From assembly GCF_018861295.1 (NCBI RefSeq), contig NZ_JAHLDM010000002.1, forward strand, positions 287,691 to 351,690: DNA of 64,000 nt, in the 5' to 3' direction. Origin of the DNA: Clostridium_AD estertheticum_D (lineage in GTDB: Bacteria; Bacillota; Clostridia; Clostridiales; Clostridiaceae). The translations under genes were made by a program, and so were the position numbers. Under the pieces are notes generated by a model that made no database searches, was not told the DNA's origin, and was given only the letters and a program-made list of their open reading frames with translations. Shown piece after piece: positions 36,451 through 45,180 of the stretch; position 1 is the first letter of the stretch, and every line of letters begins with the position of its first letter.

Positions 36451-37263
36451 ATGATAATTGGCCATAATATTAATGCAATGTTTGCCTGTAGACAAATGTC
36501 TATTCTTCAACATAAAATGGGTAGGTCTATGGAAAGATTATCTTCAGGTTTAAGAATAAATAGAGCGGCAGATGATCCCGCTGGTCTTGCTATTTCTGAA
36601 AAGATGAGAAGTCAAATCAGAGGTTTAGGGCAGGCCTCTAGAAATGCTGAGGATGGCATTTCATTACTTCAAACAGCTGAAGGAGCACTAAATGAAACAC
36701 ACTCTATGCTTCAAAGAATGAGCGAATTAGCTGTTCAAGCAGCTAATGGTACCCTCTCTGATGATGATAGATTTCAAACAAATAAAGAGTTTGAGCAATT
36801 AAAAGAAGAAATTTCAAGAAGTGCAAACCAAACCGAATTTAATACTAAACCATTACTTGGTAAAGATGATAATGAAATTATACTACAAATAGGTGCTAAT
36901 ACAGGCCAGACAATGACTATAAAATTAGAATCTATGACTGGAAGTGCATTAAATTTAGATGATATTAATATATCAACGCGGGAAAACGCTTCTAAATCAA
37001 TAGAACGGTTACAGGAAGCAGTTAAAAAGACTTCTTCTTTTAGAGGAAGCTTAGGCGCATATGCAAATAGATTAGAACATGTAATATCAATAAATGATAT
37101 TGCTGCTGAAAATCTACAGTCTGCAGAATCTAGAATAAGAGATACAGATATTGCAAAGGAAATGATGGAATATGCAAAAAACAGTATTTTATTTCAAGTA
37201 GCTGAGGCTATGTTATCACAAGCTAATCAACAGGCACAAAGCGTATTACAATTATTGAAATGA
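36451..37263 (+). CDS. flagellin (paralogue 2, plus strand)
   Basis: 270 residues, a compact flagellin. MERLSSGLRINRAADDPAGLAISEKM and ISLLQTAEGALNETHSMLQRM at the N-terminus; AESRIRDTDIAKEMMEYAKNSI and QANQQAQSVLQLLK at the C-terminus. Almost no variable D2/D3 domain. CCAAGGAGG precedes the ATG and a SigD promoter precedes the leader. It points against the other flagellin genes, the only late gene on the plus strand. Likely a filament subunit that can be traded with the larger flagellin at 40926. Confidence 0.93.
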   Translation: MIIGHNINAMFACRQMSILQHKMGRSMERLSSGLRINRAADDPAGLAISEKMRSQIRGLGQASRNAEDGISLLQTAEGALNETHSMLQRMSELAVQAANGTLSDDDRFQTNKEFEQLKEEISRSANQTEFNTKPLLGKDDNEIILQIGANTGQTMTIKLESMTGSALNLDDINISTRENASKSIERLQEAVKKTSSFRGSLGAYANRLEHVISINDIAAENLQSAESRIRDTDIAKEMMEYAKNSILFQVAEAMLSQANQQAQSVLQLLK

Positions 37264-37717
37264 GTTTAATTAATATTGTATGTTTAGTACTTCTTTTTTA
37301 TGTAACCCTAAATATAGATAAAGCAAGAATCAAAATTATATACTTTTAGTATTGATATAATCATTTTTAAATAGTAAAAATATTTTATCTTTCTCTTTCT
37401 CTTTCGACATAAACCACCAGATATTAGGTATAAATAAAACCCACTAAAATAATGTACATCAATACTTTCAGTGGGTTTAACCTTTTGAATCAAATCCTCT
37501 TTATAATTGGAAATTAATTCAAGTTATTCCTTCTCATCCATCAAGTTGCTATGCCCAAACATCCAAATGCTGTCCTACACCAATGTCTATTGCAAAATGA
37601 TGAACGTTTATCTTATTTAAAAAGTTCAATGCAAGTGTCACATGAAGAGAATGTTACCAAGAAGACATTTATATCCATAAGTTTACTCACCCTCAAAAAG
37701 TATTTTATGAATATAAG
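37264..37717. other. gap after flagellin 2
   Basis: Holds an inverted repeat (AAACCCACT 37437-37445, AGTGGGTTT 37470-37478) that could terminate transcription from either side. The stretch 37550-37700 has short open frames on both strands (plus-strand MPKHPNAVLHQCLLQNDERL) that look like decayed coding sequence but match no family I recognise. Confidence 0.4.
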
Positions 37718-38539
37718 TTATGCGTTTAACCATTTATTTAATAATGAATTTGCGCTTTCTGCATTTTGTCTTAATGATGTAGCAATCATCTCACTATATT
37801 GAGTAATAACATTATTCTTTGTAAGCTTCATAAAAGAAGTTGCCATATCTATATCTTCTATTCTAGATAAGGAAACTGTTAAGTTGTCATTTGAATTGCT
37901 TGTATCATTATAAGCATGTTGAAGACCATTGGAATCCGCACCTACTGATACCCTATATGATGTAATCTTTTCTAATGCATTATCAATCTTAGATATAGAA
38001 TCCTGTGCATTTTCATGATTCGAAACCGAAGCATCTGATATGCCAATGCTACTTGTACTTACATCAAATAAATTAATCATATAAGTTGTGTACGGCCTAT
38101 CTTTTGTTTGTATAGCTACACCTTTATTGTCCTTTAATAGCTTAATGGTATTAAATTCAGTATTACTCGCAATATCATCTATACCCTTTTTTAACTGTTG
38201 AAATTCTGAATCCACCATTTCCTTATCTTTATTTGTTAATGTTTCATTGGATGCCTTCACAGATATCTCTTTCATCCTATGTAAACAATCTGTTATTTCA
38301 CCCATAGCTCCATCTGCAACTTGAAGCATGGAGACACCATCCTGGATATTTCTTTCAGCTTGTGATAGCCCCCTAACTTGAGCTTTAAAGCTTTCAGAGA
38401 TACATAATCCAGCTGCATTATCAGCAGCCTTATTCATGCTTTTTCCTGTAGAAACTTTTCCAATTGACTCTGATGAATTTTTTATGTTCTTAGATAGTGA
38501 ATTTAAAGAACTTGTAATATTATAACCCTGTACTCTCAT
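37718..38539 (-). CDS. flagellin-like protein (divergent paralogue 3)
   Basis: 273 residues. The N-terminal flagellin core is recognisable (IGKVSTGKSMNKAADNAAGLCISESFKAQVRGL, here in two parts: STGKSMNKAADNAAGLCISE and AERNIQDGVSMLQVADGAM). The C-terminus is divergent: SRIEDIDMATSFMKLTKNNV then NAESANSLLNKWLNA instead of the usual QQVLxLLR. A Cys in the conserved LCISE segment is unusual for a flagellin. Probably a minor or specialised subunit. A SigD-like promoter lies close upstream. Confidence 0.85.
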   Translation of the reverse strand: MRVQGYNITSSLNSLSKNIKNSSESIGKVSTGKSMNKAADNAAGLCISESFKAQVRGLSQAERNIQDGVSMLQVADGAMGEITDCLHRMKEISVKASNETLTNKDKEMVDSEFQQLKKGIDDIASNTEFNTIKLLKDNKGVAIQTKDRPYTTYMINLFDVSTSSIGISDASVSNHENAQDSISKIDNALEKITSYRVSVGADSNGLQHAYNDTSNSNDNLTVSLSRIEDIDMATSFMKLTKNNVITQYSEMIATSLRQNAESANSLLNKWLNA

Positions 38540-38558
38540 GAAATAACCTCCTATCGTA

Positions 38559-38585
38559 ATTATCGAATATACGTATATTGATTTC
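38559..38585 (-). promoter_or_regulatory. SigD-like promoter of flagellin 3
   Basis: GAAA, 15 bases, TCGATAAT on the minus strand. The spacing to the CGAT core is one base shorter than in the other late promoters and the -35 is imperfect. The leader would be only about 15-20 bases. Confidence 0.55.
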
Positions 38586-38860
38586 TACTATGTGAGCATT
38601 ATCAAACTACGCAATAGGTAATTTTGCTTCCCTTTACTCAAAACATATAAAACTAATTATGTATTCAATTATTTATCGATTACTTTTCCCATAACTTTAC
38701 TAAATATAAAATATATTCTAACCTAGTTTTCTTAAAATCCATGAAACTTATAAAAGTCAGATAAACTATCTATAAAAAATACAAAAAATACTTTTCTAAG
38801 CAATTCATATATTCATTCATGTAGAATAGTCAATCGTTGTAGTTGAAGAACTATCCGTTA

Positions 38861-38905
38861 CAACAAAATAAGCATCAGCAGCTAATTATATAGCCACTGA
38901 TGCTC
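38861..38905 (-). terminator. covarying RNA hairpin, copy 4, terminator of the YjfB-like gene
   Basis: On the minus strand GAGCATCAGTGGCTA pairs with TAGCTGCTGATGCTT across all 15 positions, followed by ATTTTGTTG. The stem begins inside the stop codon of the gene to its right. Confidence 0.8.
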
Positions 38906-39344
38906 ATTCTAATTTTCTTCCATCTTTAGTTCTTTTGCTATCGCTATCAATTGCGCTAATCTGTGCTGCTAAAGTGTCTAGCCTATCATTTAGTCTGTTT
39001 TGTTCTTTTGGGTTAAGACTAGTAAGCTGCTTACCTTGTTCCGCTATTTCTCTCATCTGTAGAAGCTTTACTTCTTTGACGTTAAGCATCTTTTGTTTGT
39101 CCTTAGCCCATTTCAGTTCCTGTTGCAGCTGTTTATTTGCTGCTTCATTCTTATCTTTTTGCACACCTGCAACTACATCTAAATTCTGTCCGATATTCGG
39201 GTCTATTGCAGCATTATGTACTGTATCAATTTTGCGATTACCATTTTCTTTCCCTGTATCCATAGCTGTCTCCATTACTGCTAAACCAGCACCTTGTAGT
39301 AACTTTGATTGACTTGTTATCATTGATAATGCCCCTATATCCAT
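38904..39344 (-). CDS. YjfB-family putative motility protein with a C-terminal extension
   Basis: 146 residues. The first 45 resemble the short YjfB motility family (MDIGALSM..SQSKLLQGAGLAVMETAMDT). The rest is a charged coiled coil (NKQLQQELKWAKDKQKMLNV, LNDRLDTLAAQISAI) not found in the usual roughly 60-residue form. The last three codons and stop come from the adjoining hairpin repeat, so the original C-terminus may have been replaced. Good AGGAGGT ribosome site. Function unknown; it lies among flagellin genes. Confidence 0.75.
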   Translation of the reverse strand: MDIGALSMITSQSKLLQGAGLAVMETAMDTGKENGNRKIDTVHNAAIDPNIGQNLDVVAGVQKDKNEAANKQLQQELKWAKDKQKMLNVKEVKLLQMREIAEQGKQLTSLNPKEQNRLNDRLDTLAAQISAIDSDSKRTKDGRKLE

Positions 39345-39488
39345 ACGTTTACCTCCTATCTACTATTTTTCTCAGGTCACAGTTATCTCTAGTTGGATAA
39401 ACCTATTTATTTGTTCTTCAAGCATCCAGATCAATTTTCATTACTGATATTCCATATGTTTGGTGTACTTTATCTTACTTATTACAAT

Positions 39489-39521
39489 TGATGGTTCACC
39501 TACATGCATGGTAATCACCAT
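39489..39521. repeat. inverted repeat in the gap between fliB and the YjfB-like gene
   Basis: GATGGTTCACCTACATG and CATGGTAATCACCATC form an imperfect palindrome centred on a CATG. It could be an operator or a hairpin; no partner is visible. Confidence 0.4.
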
Positions 39522-39589
39522 CCATACTCAGTTTTATAGGATATAGTAAACAAAAATATCTGACTGTTAATAAAAAATATCACTATTTG

Positions 39590-40831
39590 TTAATTCCTTA
39601 TTAAAATTGTCATATATGCCATTGTATTATATCCGTTTTCTTTAAACATCTTAAATGTATCATCAAAAAATATTATATTATGTTCTATAGCCCTTGAAAA
39701 GGAATAGACAAGTCTGACAATTAATTCTTCATCCAACTTTTTATTATAAGCAGACATGCCAATTAGAAGCGTTTTAATGAGTGAGTAATGTATCACCAAC
39801 TTTATATAGTCATCAAAGACTCCATCTTTTGATGATATCGGAAACATTTTTTTAAACACATTATTTACGAGAAAATTTTCAAAAATATATTCGTGATCAC
39901 TCACAAAAGGCTCATAATATTTTAAATACGCCTCTTTATATCTTTCTCCTACCTCTTCTACTTTAGCTTCAGCAGTATATTCTATTCCTTTTAAACATTC
40001 AGCAACACAGTCTACATAAGACTTACTGTTTTGAGGATATGCTATTGAAAACCTTTGGTCATTAAATTCTTTCATAAGTTCCATCTGGATTGTTAAATTT
40101 GCAGAGATATTTCCGAGAGATTCTTTTAAGTTTTCGTTTTCAATTATCTGATTATATTCTTCAATAAGTGCAGGTATTTCATGAACTCTATTATTGTCCG
40201 AATATTCCTGTACCTTTTTCATACATAGTCCTAAAATAATCATTCTATCTGCAAGTGAATATTTTCTATTTTGAAGGAGAGTTATGCTAAAAATTCTAAG
40301 TAACCAAAAATATTTCTTTAAATTATTAGAAATTTGAATACTTTCAGTGTCTATTCTATAAGCTATATTGTGCTGTTCCTCTGTAAATTCTTTAATTTCG
40401 TCAAACTCCATGATATTAGGATTTAATAAAACTAATCTTGCTCCTTCTGGACAGGAAAGGGTTACTGACTTTTCATATACCCCATTAACTACATTTGTAA
40501 CCCTTGGGTATACCATACACACATTGGATAGAAATTCTGCTCCTAGTTTTTTATGAATACCACATAGTTTATCTTCCTCGAAAAAGGGACAATAGCCGTT
40601 CTCACCCATATTTATTTTTGCATAATATTCACATGAATGATTAGAACGGTTCCTAGTTACATTTTTATCAAGCAATGGTTTGAATATTTTATCTGAAACC
40701 TTTCTATACTTCTTATATGTGTTCTCATCAATACTTACCCTCCAACCATAACAGCAGTTATCTTCACATTCATGACTTATACACTGAAAATATTTAACAT
40801 ATTGCGGATTTAAAAATACTCTTTTTTTCAC
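39590..40831 (-). CDS. fliB: flagellin lysine-N-methylase FliB
   Basis: 413 residues. The N-terminus has the Cys cluster typical of FliB: C17, H20, C22, C26, C27 (CISHECEDNCC), then YCPFFEEDKLCGIHK and NVCMVYPR, likely an iron-sulfur ligand set. The remainder is helical. FliB methylates surface lysines of flagellin. It lies 94 bases downstream of the main flagellin gene, its likely substrate. GTG start with AAGGGGG seven bases upstream. Confidence 0.9.
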   Translation of the reverse strand: MKKRVFLNPQYVKYFQCISHECEDNCCYGWRVSIDENTYKKYRKVSDKIFKPLLDKNVTRNRSNHSCEYYAKINMGENGYCPFFEEDKLCGIHKKLGAEFLSNVCMVYPRVTNVVNGVYEKSVTLSCPEGARLVLLNPNIMEFDEIKEFTEEQHNIAYRIDTESIQISNNLKKYFWLLRIFSITLLQNRKYSLADRMIILGLCMKKVQEYSDNNRVHEIPALIEEYNQIIENENLKESLGNISANLTIQMELMKEFNDQRFSIAYPQNSKSYVDCVAECLKGIEYTAEAKVEEVGERYKEAYLKYYEPFVSDHEYIFENFLVNNVFKKMFPISSKDGVFDDYIKLVIHYSLIKTLLIGMSAYNKKLDEELIVRLVYSFSRAIEHNIIFFDDTFKMFKENGYNTMAYMTILIRN

Positions 40832-40870
40832 TAGAAAGCCCCCTTGCAGAAAATTTTTTACTAATTATTT

Positions 40871-40900
40871 AAGGAGCCAGAGTTTTCACCCTGACTCCTT
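40871..40900 (-). terminator. hairpin after the main flagellin gene
   Basis: AAGGAGTCAG and CTGGCTCCTT pair on the minus strand around GGTGAAAACT. The U-tract is poor, so it probably stabilises flagellin mRNA or partly terminates before fliB. Confidence 0.65.
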
Positions 40901-40925
40901 AATGTTACTATTACAAATTCTTCAA

Positions 40926-42311
40926 TTATCTTAATAATGCAAGAACTTGTTGTGGTTGTTGATTAGCTTGAACAAGCATTGCTTGAGCAGCCTGATTAAG
41001 AATATTGTTCTTTGAGAATGTAGACATTTCTTTAGCCATATCTACGTCTCTAATTCTTGATTCAGCTGATGTCAAGTTTTCGCTTGATGTTCCAAGATTA
41101 GCTATTGTATGCTCTAATCTATTTGAATAAGCACCAAGTTTTGCTCTCTCACCTGATACTGATGCTGTAGCTGCATCAAGAACTTTAATTGCAGCTGTAG
41201 CTTTTGAAGATGTGGATATATCAAGTGCATGCTCAGTTGTAGTTGTAGTATCTGATAAGTTATTAGATACATCTCCAGTAGCTACGAATGATGCACCAGC
41301 AACTGCTGTACTTGCAACTCCTGCTGCTGTAGCTCCTGCAGTTCCTGCTATTCCTAAAGAAGCAGAACGCATATCGCTAATAGTAGCAGTAAACTGTTGA
41401 GATTGATTTGCACCAATCTGGAATGTAAATGATGATGTTGCTCCAGTTGTAGCTGTACCTGCTAATGCTCCATCAACTCCAACTACTGCTGCTGCAGCAG
41501 TTACTGCAGTTACTGCAGTTACTCCAGCTGTGCCTGTAGTAACCGCTCCAGCACCTGTAATAACTGGAGCCGTTGGAGATTCTTTAGTTGCCTTTTGTGT
41601 TAATACTAAGTCTGTACCACTAGTAGTAGCAGTATACTTTCCGCTTAATGCTGGTGTGTTTGTATTAATTAAAGTTAATAATTCAGTAGCATCTTTAAAA
41701 TTTGTAACGCCACCACCAGTTGCATTATAAGTTAAAGTAACTCCATCAACAACAATATCGGTAGTTCCAACTGCTGCTGCTGTAGTAACGCCTGCAACTG
41801 CTGCCACTCCTGTCACTCCGACTACTGCATCTACTGCTGTTACTGCTGTTATTGCTGAAGTAGTTGTTGTTACGCCTGCCTTTGTTACACCAGCAGTACC
41901 ATTAAGCAATTTTTGACCATTGAATTCAGTGTTAGCACCAATTCTAGTTACTTCTGAAGTCAACTGATTCATTTCCTTTTGGATTTGTGTTCTATCCTCA
42001 GTTGTATTAGTATCATTAGAACCTTGAACTGCAAGTTCTCTCATTCTTTGAAGAATTGAAGTAGTTTCATTTAATGCACCTTCTCCAGTTCCTATCATTG
42101 AAATACCATCTTGAGCATTAGATGAAGCTTGATCTAATCCTCTGATTTGTCCTCTCATTTTCTCAGATATAGCAAGACCTGCTGCATCGTCTCCTGCTTT
42201 GTTAATTCTAAGACCTGATGAAAGTTTTTCCATTGATTTTGAAGCATTACTTGAGTTTATCCCCATGTTTCTTGTAGCGTTCATTCCACCTAAGTTGTGA
42301 TTGATTATCAT
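40926..42311 (-). CDS. fliC: main flagellin (paralogue 4) with a low-complexity Ala/Thr/Val centre
   Basis: 461 residues, the largest flagellin here. The N-terminal core MEKLSSGLRINKAGDDAAGLAISEKMRGQIRG is near consensus (quoted in part) and the C-terminus ends VQANQQPQQVLALLR. Residues about 145-340 form a variable domain rich in Ala, Thr, Val and Gly, with repeats such as AVTAVTAAAAVVGVDGA and GVTGVAAVAGV. These are encoded by GCTGCTGCTG- and ACTGCAGTT-type repeats. Likely the major filament subunit and the target of FliB. Its leader carries the CsrA hairpin and a SigD promoter. Confidence 0.95.
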   Translation of the reverse strand: MIINHNLGGMNATRNMGINSSNASKSMEKLSSGLRINKAGDDAAGLAISEKMRGQIRGLDQASSNAQDGISMIGTGEGALNETTSILQRMRELAVQGSNDTNTTEDRTQIQKEMNQLTSEVTRIGANTEFNGQKLLNGTAGVTKAGVTTTTSAITAVTAVDAVVGVTGVAAVAGVTTAAAVGTTDIVVDGVTLTYNATGGGVTNFKDATELLTLINTNTPALSGKYTATTSGTDLVLTQKATKESPTAPVITGAGAVTTGTAGVTAVTAVTAAAAVVGVDGALAGTATTGATSSFTFQIGANQSQQFTATISDMRSASLGIAGTAGATAAGVASTAVAGASFVATGDVSNNLSDTTTTTEHALDISTSSKATAAIKVLDAATASVSGERAKLGAYSNRLEHTIANLGTSSENLTSAESRIRDVDMAKEMSTFSKNNILNQAAQAMLVQANQQPQQVLALLR

Positions 42312-42594
42312 AATAAATTCCTCCTTGAATTTTTAGTAGGACATCCTTGTCCTCTATTGGTTATTTATAGTTAAGCTCGCTCTGAGCTATACTAACTAGA
42401 TTGTTGAACTATTACTTTTAGCTTGTCATCATGTTACTTCTTTGTTGAACTTCATCATCTTGCGATATCAAGGCTTTCAGAGCATTGTAAACATCAAGTT
42501 GATTTTCAGCAAGTTAGGTTACCTTCTAACCTCATTTAATTATTTATTAAAGAATACCTATTTATTAAAGAATACTTATTTGTTTTTGCTTCTA
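42312..42594 (-). promoter_or_regulatory. long 5' leader of the main flagellin mRNA
   Basis: About 280 bases from the expected start site to the ATG. It holds two 18-base direct repeats (TATTTATTAAAGAATACC/T at 42541 and 42559), an AGCTC...GAGCT hairpin near 42370-42390, and the CsrA hairpin. A short open stretch reads LAENQLDVYNALKALISQDD before a stop near 42419, without a standard start. Confidence 0.6.
42318..42353 (-). promoter_or_regulatory. probable CsrA-binding sites in the flagellin leader
   Basis: On the minus strand AGGACAAGGATGTCCT (42338-42353) forms a six-base-pair stem with AGGA in the loop, matching the CsrA consensus RUACARGGAUGU in ten of twelve positions. The ribosome site CAAGGAGGAA (42318-42327) is a second GGA site 12-20 bases downstream. 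This is the two-site arrangement CsrA uses to block flagellin translation in Bacillus. Confidence 0.8.
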
Positions 42595-42600
42595 CTATTT

Positions 42601-42627
42601 ATATCGTTAAACAAAATAATAACTTTA
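42601..42627 (-). promoter_or_regulatory. SigD promoter of the main flagellin
   Basis: TAAA, exactly 15 bases, AACGATAT on the minus strand, the same -10 as flagellin 2. It overlaps the region just downstream of the preceding gene, which ends at 42649. Confidence 0.85.
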
Positions 42628-42648
42628 TACTTTTTTAAAAATATATTT

Positions 42649-42984
42649 TTAAATTGTTTTACTCAAGAATACAGCCTTGGATGAAATATTATTGTAACCC
42701 GCTAATCCTGCTTGTTTTTTCTTGTTTCCCTCTATTTTTTTCAATAATTCTTTTTCTCGAACTTTAATTTCAAAAGCTAACTTTGCATCTAAACTTTTAA
42801 GTTCATATTGCATATACAACTTATTAAGTTCTTCTTTGGAACACTTAATCACACTTATATCATCTAAAATCAGTTGCCTTTTTTGAAATATTTCATCTAG
42901 CTTTTCATATTCCTCTGTTTTGACTATTTCAATAATATTCAAAGTAATATCTTTATATTCAATAAAATTTTCTTCTAAGTTCAA
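42649..42984 (-). CDS. fliT: FliT-like flagellar chaperone
   Basis: 111 residues, highly helical and charged (ITLNIIEIVKTEEYEKLDEIFQKRQLILDDI). It lies immediately downstream of fliD, as FliT chaperones do. FliT proteins prevent FliD from aggregating before export. The start is TTG with AGGTGA five bases upstream. Called by size, helices and location rather than a firm motif. Confidence 0.65.
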   Translation of the reverse strand: MNLEENFIEYKDITLNIIEIVKTEEYEKLDEIFQKRQLILDDISVIKCSKEELNKLYMQYELKSLDAKLAFEIKVREKELLKKIEGNKKKQAGLAGYNNISSKAVFLSKTI

Positions 42985-43060
42985 TTTTTCACCTGCTTTA
43001 TATTAAATAAAAATTTACAATTAGCAGTTCACAGTAGTTACTGCAAACTACCAATTGCAT

Positions 43061-45136
43061 CTATGATGAGCTTGTTCCAAGCATAGAACTAAGCGAACTT
43101 TGTTGTGAATTTAAAGCATTCATTGCTTTTTCTAAAGCAGTGAATTTTGCATAATACCTAGTTTGAGCAGCCTCAAGTTGAGTTTGATATTTACTAACAC
43201 TTTGTGTTTTACTATACACTTGGTCAGGTAACGTATTTTTACCAGCAGTACCAGAAAGGCTGAAATCATATTGTTTATTTACAAATATATTCATAGATCC
43301 ACTTAATGTATAACCACCATCTTTACCTAGTCCAGGCGATGCTACATAGTCTCTCAATATATTGTCCATTCTCTTAAATATGCCATCTTCCTTATATTTT
43401 TTCGAACCTGCATAAGCTTCATTAGTGCTTAAAGTGCTACTTGAAGATCCAATAAACAATTTTTTAAAATCTTCCATGTTATTTTCAATAACACTTTTTA
43501 ATTTTGCCTCATTTCCAGCCTTAATTACTAGTTTACCCCCATCTGTAGTATCAGCTGAAGTTTCTATACCTACCGCACCACTACCATAACCTCCAAAATT
43601 TAATGCTATTTTTCCAGTACTTGCATCTGCACTATCAGAAGTACTATATACAGGAGAATAAAGAGTTCCTCTAAGTTGAGTTAATAAGCTACTTAAATTA
43701 TCATCCTTTCTAAGTATTCCAACCTTAGCTTTGGCCTCCCATGTTGTAATCTGAGTATCACTCATACTTGTTCTTTGTGCATCTGTTAATGGAGCATAGT
43801 TTTTATCTTTTTTTTCTGTTAATTTAGTATTAATTGTTGATATTATAGTATTATAATCCTCAATAAATTTTTTCACATTACTAACAACAGTATCTGAATT
43901 TGATGTTACAGTTACATTTGAAGTTTCAGTTCCTGTATTAACACCTGTTAGATTATAGGTAACACCATTTACTGTGAATTTATTAGAACTTTGAGTAGTT
44001 GTAGCTGTAGATTGTCCTGGAGCAGTAATAGCTACTACCGCATCTGCTCCTGTGCCAATATCAACAGTAGTAGCATTAGTAGTTGTTGCCATACCTAGAC
44101 TTTTTAGCACACTAGCACTTGCACCAGTTATTCCGACATTTGAAGAAGATCCGTAATTTTTTGATTGAAATGAAATTTTGCCAGTAGTATCATCTATATT
44201 CATTGTTACTGCACCGCTAGTTGCACTATTAACTTGATCCATTAAATTTTGTACAGTAGTTGAGGTACCCACAGTAAATGAAACAGGTGAAGAAGCAGTT
44301 CCATTTGTTAGATTAAAACTATTAGCTCCGGTAGGAAAACCTAAAGTACTTAATAATGAACTTGACGATATCCCACTATTTATTGTTAAATCGCTAGCTA
44401 AACTAGTTATCGCAGTAGCCGTAGTTGGAGAAGATTTACTCAATCCAATATTATCTGTTGTAGATGCCGATTCCGTAAACTTAATATAACTAATACCCCC
44501 ATCCTTTACGTATGATGCGGAAATTTTACCATTCAGTGTACTAGCTGCAATCTGTTTATTTATATCTACTGCTAAGTTAGACATATTAGCATCGGTTGGA
44601 GTACTAGCTGCTATACCAGATAATGTTATGCTTGGAGTAGTTTTGATTGGTGCTTTACCTGTCGTCGTATCATTAAAGTTTAAAACACCATTCCAATCTG
44701 ATAACTGCGTTACAGCTATCATTGAATCTTTAGGATTCCCTTCAATTTTAGCCTGCTTTGCTAACTGACTTACATTCACTTTATATGTTCCAGCCTTCGC
44801 AGTTGACCCTGACGTTGCTGAAACTACAGCCGCATCATCGCTTGCAGCTGTATTAGTATTTAAAGAATTTCCAGACATCATATACTTAGTTGAAAGTGGA
44901 TCAAAATAATCCTGCAATCCTTTTATGCCTTTGATAATATCTCTATACCCTTCTTGCTGCCACTGCAATGTTTGCTTAGCTTGATTGGCTTTGTCAATTT
45001 TTGCTTGATAGTTCGAAACCATAGATTTAACTACTGCATCTGTGTCAATACCAGATGCCATACCGGATATTCTTAACAAATTAGCGCTTGAAGTGCTGTT
45101 AGTTGCATTAGTAGAACTTGCATAAATACTTGTCAT
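43061..45136 (-). CDS. fliD: flagellar filament cap protein FliD
   Basis: 691 residues. N-terminal FliD domain (RISGMASGIDTDAVVKSMVS, AKQTLQWQQEGYRDI), a long Ser/Thr-rich variable middle with GLSKSSPTTA-like repeats, and the C-terminal domain (VSKYQTQLEAAQTRYYAKFTALEKAM). FliD caps the filament and helps flagellin insert. Longer than average (about 500) through an enlarged middle. Confidence 0.94.
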   Translation of the reverse strand: MTSIYASSTNATNSTSSANLLRISGMASGIDTDAVVKSMVSNYQAKIDKANQAKQTLQWQQEGYRDIIKGIKGLQDYFDPLSTKYMMSGNSLNTNTAASDDAAVVSATSGSTAKAGTYKVNVSQLAKQAKIEGNPKDSMIAVTQLSDWNGVLNFNDTTTGKAPIKTTPSITLSGIAASTPTDANMSNLAVDINKQIAASTLNGKISASYVKDGGISYIKFTESASTTDNIGLSKSSPTTATAITSLASDLTINSGISSSSLLSTLGFPTGANSFNLTNGTASSPVSFTVGTSTTVQNLMDQVNSATSGAVTMNIDDTTGKISFQSKNYGSSSNVGITGASASVLKSLGMATTTNATTVDIGTGADAVVAITAPGQSTATTTQSSNKFTVNGVTYNLTGVNTGTETSNVTVTSNSDTVVSNVKKFIEDYNTIISTINTKLTEKKDKNYAPLTDAQRTSMSDTQITTWEAKAKVGILRKDDNLSSLLTQLRGTLYSPVYSTSDSADASTGKIALNFGGYGSGAVGIETSADTTDGGKLVIKAGNEAKLKSVIENNMEDFKKLFIGSSSSTLSTNEAYAGSKKYKEDGIFKRMDNILRDYVASPGLGKDGGYTLSGSMNIFVNKQYDFSLSGTAGKNTLPDQVYSKTQSVSKYQTQLEAAQTRYYAKFTALEKAMNALNSQQSSLSSMLGTSSS

Positions 45137-45180
45137 GCATAATCACCCCTTTAAATTTTTTTGTAAATTCATTATAACTT

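Noticed and set aside
37308..37493. Minus-strand 61-codon frame with a KVKPTESIDVHYFSGFY stretch
   Set aside because: Its central part is an inverted repeat, it has no ribosome site and no recognised family; treated as non-coding or decayed.
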